DNA from: Selenomonadaceae bacterium UBA3796
GTDB lineage: Bacteria; Bacillota; Negativicutes; Selenomonadales; Selenomonadaceae
Direction: 5' to 3'
Assembly (NCBI GenBank): GCA_002369175.1
Contig: DFES01000057.1
Span: 1 to 9,063, forward strand
DNA length: 9,063 bases
Both the position numbers and the translations under genes were made by a program. Each line of letters starts with the position of its first letter. The first letter of the stretch is position 1. The notes under the pieces were generated by a model, which was not told the origin of the DNA, did no database searches, and worked only from the letters and a program-made list of their open reading frames with translations. Below, in pieces: positions 1 to 5,131 of this stretch.

Positions 1-656
1 CCCATGAGGGCTCGGATCTGGAAGATCCGTGGAATGAGCCGAAGACCGATATGTTCCTGATTTCCAAGGCACCGGAGGATGCACCGGATCAGGCGGAATA
101 TGTGACGGTGGATTTCGAGAAGGGCATTCCCGTTGCGGTGAACGGCGAGAAGCTCGACGCTGTCGCGCTTTTGACGAAGCTCAACGAAATCGGCGCCCGC
201 AATGGTGTTGGAATTACGGATATCTGCGAGAACCGCCTCGTGGGCATGAAGTCCCGTGGCGTATACGAGAATCCCGGCGGAGCGATTCTCTACTATGCCC
301 ATCGCGAACTGGAATATCTCTGCCTGGATCGCGCTACCTATCACTACAAGGAGCAGATGGCTGTGCGCTATGGAGAGCTCGTTTATGACGGCATGTGGTT
401 CTGCCAGCTGCGGGAGGCATTGGCGGCCTTTGTGGACAGCACCCAGCAGACGGTGACGGGAACGGTGAGGCTCAAGCTCTATAAGGGCAATATCATCTCC
501 GCCGGCTCCAAGTCTCCCCATTCCCTTTACAGCCAGGAGTTCGTGACCTTTGAGCACGATGATGTCTACAACCAGGCAGATGCCACCGGCTTTATCAACC
601 TCTTTGGCCTGCCGTTGAAGGTGCGGGCTCTCATGCAGGAGAAGCAGGGAAAATGA
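1..656 (+). CDS. argG: Argininosuccinate synthase, C-terminal part (5' end outside window)
   Basis: ArgG joins citrulline and aspartate using ATP to give argininosuccinate, the penultimate step of arginine synthesis, in the cytoplasm. The frame is open from the left edge (first full codon at position 3) and begins HEGSDLEDPWNEP, the conserved region of the synthetase domain. About 218 residues are visible, roughly the last half of a protein usually near 400 residues. Other family stretches are DFEKGIPVAVNG, NGVGITDICENRLVGMKSRGVYE (seen as two adjoining blocks) and the C-terminal YNQADATGFINLFGLP. The ATP-binding N-terminal P-loop region lies outside the window. The ATG at 51 is an internal methionine, not a start. 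The stop overlaps the argH start (ATGA), so the two genes are very probably co-transcribed and translationally coupled. Identification is firm from the conserved C-terminal domain. Confidence 0.97.
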   Translation, partial: HEGSDLEDPWNEPKTDMFLISKAPEDAPDQAEYVTVDFEKGIPVAVNGEKLDAVALLTKLNEIGARNGVGITDICENRLVGMKSRGVYENPGGAILYYAHRELEYLCLDRATYHYKEQMAVRYGELVYDGMWFCQLREALAAFVDSTQQTVTGTVRLKLYKGNIISAGSKSPHSLYSQEFVTFEHDDVYNQADATGFINLFGLPLKVRALMQEKQGK

Positions 657-2071
657 GCGGGAAACTTTGGGGCGGAAGATTTTCCAAATCCACGGATGAG
701 ATGATCAACGAATTCCAGGCATCCATTGCCTTTGACAAACGGATGTATCATGAGGATATCGCAGGTTCCATTGCCCATGCGACGATGCTTGCAAAATGCG
801 GCATCATTTCCGAGGAGGACAAGGAAAGCATCATCCGGGGTCTGGAGGACATATTGCAGCAGATCGAGGAAGGGCGGTTCGAGTTCTCTGTGGATCTTGA
901 GGACATCCACATGAATATCGAGAAGCGGCTCACGGATGCCATCGGCGATGCAGGCGGCCGTCTGCATACGGCTCGCAGCCGCAATGACCAGGTGGCACTG
1001 GATACGCACATGTATGTGCGCCGCCAGGTTACAGAGGTGGAACGGCTCATCGTCGACCTGCAGCGGGCATTGGTGGAGACTGCGGAAAAACACCGCGAGG
1101 TCATTATGCCGGGCTACACGCACCTGCAGCGGGCCCAGCCCATCCTGTTCGCCCATCATCTCATGGCCTATTTTGCCATGCTGGTTCGGGATTTCGCGAG
1201 ATTCCAGGGAGTCTATGAGCGGGCGGACATCATGCCCTTGGGGGCAGGTGCTCTGGCAGGCACGACCTTTCCCATTGATCGGGAGTTCGTGGCGCAGCAG
1301 CTCAACTTTGAGAGCATCTATCACAACAGTCTGGATGCCGTGAGCGACCGCGATTACATCATGGAATTCCTCTCGGCGGCCTCCATTCTCATGGTGCACC
1401 TTTCCCGTCTCAGCGAGGAAACGATTCTTTGGTGCTCCAGGGAGTTCTCCTTCGTGGAGCTGGATGATGCCCACTGCACAGGCTCTTCCATGATGCCCCA
1501 GAAGAAGAATCCGGATGTTTCGGAACTGGTGCGGGGCAAGACGGGTCGCGTCATCGGTCATCTCATGGCAATGCTCACGGCTGTGAAGGGGCTTCCTCTT
1601 GCTTATAACAAGGATTTGCAGGAGGACAAGGAGGGCATCTTTGATGCCATTGATACGGTGAAGTTCAGCCTTGCGGTCTATGCCCAGCTCATCCGCGGCA
1701 TGAAAGTCCGTCAGGATGTGACGCGGAGGGCTGTGGCAGAGGACTTCTCCAATGCCACGGATCTGGCGGATTATCTTGTGAAAAAGGGGATGCCCTTCCG
1801 ACAGGCTCATGCCGTTTCCGGCAGAGCGGTGCATCAGTGCATCGAAAAGGGAATCTGGCTGGAGGATATGTCTCTGGAGGATTACAAGAAATTGTCCCCC
1901 TTGTTTGAAGATGACATCAAGGAGGCGATTCGTCCGGAGACCTGTGTCAAAAATCGCAATTCTCTGGGCGGAACATCCTATGAGCAGGTGAACCTGCAGC
2001 TGGAATCCGCGAAGCAGCTTCTTGCAGCAGAGGAAAAATATTATACGGAATCAGCCCTGCGCCAGATTTGA
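653..2071 (+). CDS. argH: Argininosuccinate lyase
   Basis: ArgH splits argininosuccinate into arginine and fumarate, the last step of arginine synthesis. The 472-residue protein has the usual family length and the typical start MSGKLWGGRF. Conserved regions of the fumarase/aspartase superfamily are all present: the HTARSRNDQ block at residues 105-113, GYTHLQRAQP at about 154-163 with His157 as the likely catalytic histidine, and the signature loop GSSMMPQKKNPD at 277-288, which carries the catalytic serine in the Ser278-Ser279 pair. The ATG overlaps the argG stop by four bases. An AGGAG lies at 637-641, inside argG, 11 bases before the start. An intrinsic terminator follows 13 bases after the stop, so argGH ends here. 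No frameshift or missing key residue was seen. Confidence 0.98.
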   Translation: MSGKLWGGRFSKSTDEMINEFQASIAFDKRMYHEDIAGSIAHATMLAKCGIISEEDKESIIRGLEDILQQIEEGRFEFSVDLEDIHMNIEKRLTDAIGDAGGRLHTARSRNDQVALDTHMYVRRQVTEVERLIVDLQRALVETAEKHREVIMPGYTHLQRAQPILFAHHLMAYFAMLVRDFARFQGVYERADIMPLGAGALAGTTFPIDREFVAQQLNFESIYHNSLDAVSDRDYIMEFLSAASILMVHLSRLSEETILWCSREFSFVELDDAHCTGSSMMPQKKNPDVSELVRGKTGRVIGHLMAMLTAVKGLPLAYNKDLQEDKEGIFDAIDTVKFSLAVYAQLIRGMKVRQDVTRRAVAEDFSNATDLADYLVKKGMPFRQAHAVSGRAVHQCIEKGIWLEDMSLEDYKKLSPLFEDDIKEAIRPETCVKNRNSLGGTSYEQVNLQLESAKQLLAAEEKYYTESALRQI

Positions 2072-2084
2072 CGCAGAGAAGCTG

Positions 2085-2133
2085 GGGGACGTTTTTCGCC
2101 ACGATATCCACGGGGCGGAAAATGTCCCCTTTT
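2085..2133 (+). terminator. Intrinsic terminator of argGH
   Basis: The arm 2085-2100 (GGGGACGTTTTTCGCC) pairs with 2114-2129 (GGCGGAAAATGTCCCC) over 16 base pairs, two of them G-U, around a 13-base loop. TTTT follows at 2130-2133. The T-run is short, but the stem is long and sits right after the argH stop. Confidence 0.75.
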
Positions 2134-2259
2134 ACATATATGAATTTGGCAGGAAATCGGTCAGTAATCTCGAATATACTAAAGTAGCATAGACACCTAC
2201 CGTGCAGACAATAGGCTGCACAGGATGCACAGGATGAATAGGGAGAAGGGATTAAGGGC
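2134..2259. other. Intergenic leader of the cyclase gene
   Basis: This stretch between the argGH terminator and the cyclase start holds no gene that I can support. A -10-like TATACT is at 2175-2180, but the best -35 candidate, TTGGCA at 2146-2151, is 23 bases away, which is too far for a normal promoter. Any promoter here is therefore weak or needs an activator. A short tandem repeat (2217-2234) and a good ribosome site, GGGAGAAGGG at 2241-2250, lie just before the ATG at 2260. Confidence 0.4.
2217..2234. repeat. Two tandem copies of a 9-base unit
   Basis: TGCACAGGA occurs twice without a gap (2217-2225 and 2226-2234), followed by a partial third start, TG. It lies in the untranslated leader of the cyclase gene. 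It could be a slippage product; no function is evident. Confidence 0.6.
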
Positions 2260-2343
2260 ATGTATCATTCCAGACTTGTTTTTTGGACGGCAGCCATTCG
2301 ACCGGACTGCATCCGGGAATGGCAAAAGCTCGCGCCGTTGTAG
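2260..2343 (+). pseudogene. Original 5' end of the cyclase gene, ended by an in-frame TAG
   Basis: An ATG at 2260 follows a strong ribosome site (GGGAGAAGGG at 2241-2250, 9-base spacing). It opens a frame reading MYHSRLVFWTAAIRPDC and onward for 27 codons, to a TAG at 2341-2343. The same frame continues without another stop through the PAS-GGDEF protein to 3540. The residues on both sides of the TAG read as one continuous small sensor-like domain: WQKLAPL before it, and RFEHEFRVLSDLSQIS after it. The simplest reading is that the true start is 2260 and that codon 28 has become amber by mutation or sequencing error. Readthrough, or use of this piece as a short leader peptide, are less likely alternatives. 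Confidence 0.6.
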
Positions 2344-2376
2344 AGATTCGAGCATGAATTTCGGGTTCTTTCCGAT

Positions 2377-3540
2377 TTGTCCCAGATTTCTCCGTCGAGG
2401 AATCAGATTGTGATCTTTCATGCTTCTTCTCACTTTCGGCCCCAAGAGGTCAGAAAGGCTGTGGGGGAATCGGGGACCTGCATTCTGTGTGCAGAGGATT
2501 TTTCCTGCTTTTCTGAGGAAGAGCTGTCTGCCGTGGATGATTTCTGGCGTGGCGATGAGCCTGCAGGGCTTGCGAGGCTCCGCTTTGAGAAGCTCCAGAA
2601 AAAGTTGAAGGCAGACAAGGATGCCTGGCTCTGTCGGAACTATCTGGAGCAGACCATTGATACCCTGCCGGATCTCATTTGGTTCAAGGATCTGAAGGGG
2701 CTGCACTGGAAAGTGAACGATGCCTTCTGCAATACGGTGGACAAGACCAAGGAGGATATTGCAGGGAAAGACCATTACTATATTTGGGGGATCTCCCGCG
2801 AGGAGTACGAAAAGACGGAGTTCGTCTGTGTAGAGACAGAAGAGGAGGTTCTTCGTGCCCGCAAAACATGTCTCTTCGATGAGGAGGTCATGGGAAAGGA
2901 TGGCTTGAGGAAGCTCAAGACCTGGAAAACACCGATTTTCGAGGAAGACGGCTCCATCCTTGGAACGGTGGGAATTGCGAGAGATGTGACGCAGGAGTAT
3001 GAGTATCAGCAGACCATCATCAAGATGGCGCACTACGATGCCCTGACCGGTCTTGCCAACCGGCATTATATGCAGAAATATATTGAGTCCCATTGGCTGG
3101 GAAGGGAACTTGCAGTCGTCGTGCTGGATCTGGATTTCTTCAAATCTGTGAACGATACTTACGGGCACCAGGTCGGCGATGCGGCGTTGATGATTTTCTC
3201 CGCAGCCATGAAGGAAATCTTCACCTCGGGGTTGAATGTGCGTCTGGGCGGAGATGAATTTGTTGCGATTGCCCGGCTGGATAAGGGGAGGGCATATGTG
3301 GAGAAGAAGGTGAAGCGCTTCTTGGAACAACTTGTGGCATACTATCGGATGGATCATCAGCTTCATACACTGTCCGCCAGCGCAGGCATTGCCTTTTCGG
3401 AAACTTCCTCCGATTCCTTTGAGGCACTGTTGCAGCATGCGGATGCTGCCCTTTATCATGCGAAATTATCGGGCAGGGGCCGCTACAGCATATACAATCC
3501 CGGCATGAAGACAGAAGATATCATAGAAGAGGATGCGTGA
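2377..3540 (+). CDS. PAS-GGDEF diguanylate cyclase, N-terminus interrupted
   Basis: The predicted enzyme makes cyclic di-GMP from two GTP and probably tunes adhesion or motility. Numbered from the TTG at 2377 (387 residues), residues 1-85 are a poorly conserved region that may be a degenerate receiver-like domain. Residues 91-207 form a PAS domain (LPDLIWFKDLKG, ending in GTVGIARDVTQEYE), and residues 217-373 form the GGDEF domain. The active-site motif RLGGDEF is at 289-295. The metal and GTP-binding blocks LDLDFFKSVNDTYGH and GHQVGD are intact, so catalysis is plausible. The inhibitory RxxD site normally found just before GGDEF is absent (the positions read FTSG). No membrane segment is seen. 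The start is uncertain. The best start, ATG 2260, is separated by a TAG at 2341. TTG 2377 has no good ribosome site. GTG 2410 has GAGGAA nine bases upstream and would still keep PAS and GGDEF. There is no terminator before the metK promoter. Confidence 0.85.
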   Translation: MSQISPSRNQIVIFHASSHFRPQEVRKAVGESGTCILCAEDFSCFSEEELSAVDDFWRGDEPAGLARLRFEKLQKKLKADKDAWLCRNYLEQTIDTLPDLIWFKDLKGLHWKVNDAFCNTVDKTKEDIAGKDHYYIWGISREEYEKTEFVCVETEEEVLRARKTCLFDEEVMGKDGLRKLKTWKTPIFEEDGSILGTVGIARDVTQEYEYQQTIIKMAHYDALTGLANRHYMQKYIESHWLGRELAVVVLDLDFFKSVNDTYGHQVGDAALMIFSAAMKEIFTSGLNVRLGGDEFVAIARLDKGRAYVEKKVKRFLEQLVAYYRMDHQLHTLSASAGIAFSETSSDSFEALLQHADAALYHAKLSGRGRYSIYNPGMKTEDIIEEDA

Positions 3541-3577
3541 AGCGTCGGCAGGAATGGTGATAGGCCAAAACATCCTA

Positions 3578-3606
3578 TTGACAGAAACAGGATAATACAA
3601 TATAAT
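3578..3606 (+). promoter_or_regulatory. Perfect-consensus housekeeping promoter of metK
   Basis: TTGACA at 3578-3583 and TATAAT at 3601-3606 are separated by exactly 17 bases, a full match to the vegetative sigma factor consensus. Transcription would start near 3613, about 28 bases before the SAM aptamer. A very strong promoter fits a gene whose real control is by premature termination downstream. Confidence 0.9.
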
Positions 3607-3640
3607 AGAAAACGTTAACAAGTGACAGCAGAATATGGAA

Positions 3641-3741
3641 CTCATCCAGAGCAGTGGAGGGACTGGCCCGATGAAGCTGCGGCAACCATTGGCTTTGCCA
3701 AAACGGTGCCAATTCCTTTAGGTATCTGCCTATAAGATGAG
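3641..3741 (+). ncRNA. SAM-I (S-box) riboswitch aptamer
   Basis: The segment has the hallmark S-box conserved blocks: GGAGGGACTGGCCCGATGAA at 3656-3675, GGCAACC at 3681-3687, and GGTGCCAATTCC at 3706-3717. The closing P1 helix pairs CTCATC (3641-3646) with GATGAG (3736-3741). In this family S-adenosylmethionine binds the folded aptamer and stabilises P1, which favours termination downstream. It sits between the metK promoter and metK, the SAM synthetase, giving direct end-product feedback. Identification is by recognised consensus. Confidence 0.95.
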
Positions 3742-3766
3742 ACGGAAAATAAAGACCTCTCTTATA
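3731..3766 (+). promoter_or_regulatory. Antiterminator helix of the SAM riboswitch
   Basis: TATAAGA (3731-3737) can pair with TCTTATA (3760-3766), and GAG (3739-3741) with CTC (3757-3759), with one bulged T at 3738. This uses the 3' side of P1 and the 5' arm of the terminator, so it excludes both. It is the expected low-SAM, gene-on conformation. The pairing is read directly from the sequence; the switching itself is inferred from the family. Confidence 0.75.
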
Positions 3767-3782
3767 GCTAGAGAGGTCTTTT
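3751..3782 (+). terminator. Riboswitch-controlled intrinsic terminator
   Basis: AAAGACCTCTC (3751-3761) pairs perfectly with GAGAGGTCTTT (3771-3781) around a 9-base loop, ending in TTTT at 3779-3782. It lies ten bases after the P1 helix and 40 bases before metK. It should form when SAM holds the aptamer closed. Confidence 0.9.
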
Positions 3783-3822
3783 CGAGTTCTGTGGACTGCG
3801 GAGACATGAGGAGGAGAAGTGA

Positions 3823-5016
3823 ATGAGCAAGAAACGTATGTATTTTACATCCGAGTCTGTGACGGAAGGGCATCCCGATAAAATGGCGGATCAGATTTCG
3901 GACAGCATTCTCGATGCCATCATCGCCCAAGATCCCATGGGCCGCGTTGCCTGTGAGACTTTGGTGACCACGGGGCAGGTGCATGTGGTGGGCGAGATAT
4001 CCACCTCCTGCTATGTGGATATCCCGCATATCATCCGCGAGACGGTTGCGGAGATCGGCTATACGGACGCTTCGTATGGTTTTGACTCCAAGACCTGCGG
4101 CATTCTCATATCCCTTGACGAGCAGTCGGCGGATATTGCCCTGGGCGTCGATAAGGCGTTCGAGGCAAAGCAGGGCAAGATGGACGAAGCGGAAGCCATT
4201 GGCGCGGGCGATCAGGGGATGATGTTCGGCTATGCAACGAACGAGACGGAAGAATACATGCCGCTTCCCATTGCATTGGCGCATCGGCTGGCCCGCCGTC
4301 TCACGGAGATCCGCAAGAGCGGGGAACTTTCCTATCTGCGTCCCGATGGCAAGACCCAGGTTACCGTGGTCTATGAGGATGGAAAGCCGGTCTGCGTGGA
4401 TACCATTGTCATTTCCACCCAGCACGACCCCGATGTGACACTGGAGCAGATCGAAAGGGATCTCATCGAGAAGGTGGTAAAGCCCATCGTTCCGGCAGAG
4501 CTTCTGCGGGAGGATACGAAATACTATATCAACCCGACGGGAAAATTTGTCATTGGCGGCCCCCAGGGAGATTCCGGACTCACGGGCCGCAAGATCATTG
4601 TCGACACCTATGGCGGTTGGGCACGTCATGGCGGCGGTGCTTTCTCGGGCAAGGATCCCACGAAGGTGGACAGGAGCGCAGCGTATGCTGCACGCTACGT
4701 GGCGAAGAACATCGTAGCCGCAGGCCTTGCGGATCGCTGCGAGATCCAGCTTGCCTATGCCATCGGCGTCGCCCGTCCCGTATCCGTCATGGTTGATACC
4801 TTTGGAACAAACAAAGTGGCGGAAGAGACCATTGAGGAACTTGTGGAGAAGAATTTTGACCTGCGCCCGGCGGGCATCATCCGCATGCTGGATCTGCGCC
4901 GCCCCATCTACAAGCAGACTGCTGCCTACGGACACTTTGGCCGCACGGATGTGGATCTCCCTTGGGAGCACACGGATAAAGCCGCAGCTCTTAGAGAGCA
5001 GGCAGGAATATCCTAA
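3823..5016 (+). CDS. metK: S-adenosylmethionine synthetase (methionine adenosyltransferase)
   Basis: MetK makes S-adenosylmethionine from methionine and ATP, releasing phosphate and pyrophosphate. It is the cell's source of the main methyl donor. The 397-residue protein is of normal family length and starts MSKKRMYFTSESVTEGHPDK, with His17 and Asp19 in the ATP and metal-binding motif. Signature 1, GAGDQGMMFGYA, starts at residue 127, and the glycine-rich signature 2, GGGAFSGKDPTKVDRS, starts at 270. The ATG is preceded by AGGAGG at 3809-3814 with 8-base spacing. The gene stands alone behind its own promoter and a SAM-I riboswitch, so SAM represses its own synthesis. There is no terminator directly after the stop; the first hairpin is at 5075-5101, beyond the start of a promoter for typA. 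No anomaly is seen in the protein. Confidence 0.98.
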   Translation: MSKKRMYFTSESVTEGHPDKMADQISDSILDAIIAQDPMGRVACETLVTTGQVHVVGEISTSCYVDIPHIIRETVAEIGYTDASYGFDSKTCGILISLDEQSADIALGVDKAFEAKQGKMDEAEAIGAGDQGMMFGYATNETEEYMPLPIALAHRLARRLTEIRKSGELSYLRPDGKTQVTVVYEDGKPVCVDTIVISTQHDPDVTLEQIERDLIEKVVKPIVPAELLREDTKYYINPTGKFVIGGPQGDSGLTGRKIIVDTYGGWARHGGGAFSGKDPTKVDRSAAYAARYVAKNIVAAGLADRCEIQLAYAIGVARPVSVMVDTFGTNKVAEETIEELVEKNFDLRPAGIIRMLDLRRPIYKQTAAYGHFGRTDVDLPWEHTDKAAALREQAGIS

Positions 5017-5026
5017 AAAAAAATAT

Positions 5027-5055
5027 TTGACAAGAGTTCCTCTCTATACTAATAT
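5027..5055 (+). promoter_or_regulatory. Probable typA promoter
   Basis: A perfect TTGACA at 5027-5032 is followed after 17 bases by TAATAT (5050-5055, four of six matches to TATAAT). The region is AT-rich and lies only ten bases after the metK stop. Transcription would begin around 5062, immediately before a strong hairpin, so the typA leader would be about 65 bases long. Confidence 0.65.
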
Positions 5056-5062
5056 TGAGGTA

Positions 5063-5131
5063 ATGAAGAAACAGAAAGGATACATGAATCATGTATCCTT
5101 TTATTTTGGGACGGAGGTAACCATTCAGTGA
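5063..5131 (+). CDS. Possible 22-residue leader peptide upstream of typA
   Basis: An ATG at 5063 opens 22 codons (starting MKKQKGYMNHV) to a TGA at 5129-5131, which overlaps the typA GTG as GTGA. A GAGG at 5057-5060 precedes it, but it is very close to the ATG and would fall outside a transcript starting near 5062. The peptide would then be translated from metK readthrough mRNA, or without a leader. The whole hairpin 5075-5101 lies inside this ORF, so translating ribosomes would open it and then arrive at the typA start. The peptide has no recognised family, and the ORF could be chance. It is listed because of its position. Confidence 0.25.
   Translation: MKKQKGYMNHVSFYFGTEVTIQ
5075..5107 (+). 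terminator. Perfect hairpin with T-rich tail in the typA leader
   Basis: AAAGGATACATG (5075-5086) is exactly mirrored by CATGTATCCTTT (5090-5101) around a three-base AAT loop. The tail TTTTATTTT covers 5099-5107. It has the form of an intrinsic terminator. It lies 59 bases after metK and so can end metK transcripts. It also lies downstream of the typA promoter, so it may act as an attenuator of typA. A DNA-binding operator is another reading of the dyad. Confidence 0.65.
5113..5117 (+). promoter_or_regulatory. Ribosome site that fixes the typA GTG start
   Basis: GGAGG lies 10 bases before GTG 5128. No ATG occurs in this frame between the upstream stop (TGA at 5056) and the conserved GTPase core, so the GTG is the best start. 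Confidence 0.75.

Noticed and set aside
566..1834. Long open frame of 422 codons on the minus strand opposite argH
   Set aside because: It lies wholly over argH, whose protein is unmistakable. Its product has no recognisable motif, and it arises because the sense gene avoids codons that give antisense stops.
2225..2413. Plus-strand ORF of 62 codons starting at the ATG in the tandem repeat
   Set aside because: It is out of frame with the cyclase, has an arginine- and proline-rich low-information product, and overlaps the better-supported frame from 2260.
2197..3459. Minus-strand open frame of 420 codons opposite the cyclase gene
   Set aside because: It is antisense to the PAS-GGDEF coding region, with no motifs and no plausible domain. 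The sense frame is clearly the coding one.
3730..4971. Minus-strand open frame of 413 codons opposite metK
   Set aside because: It covers metK and part of its riboswitch terminator in antisense. The predicted protein shows no family features.
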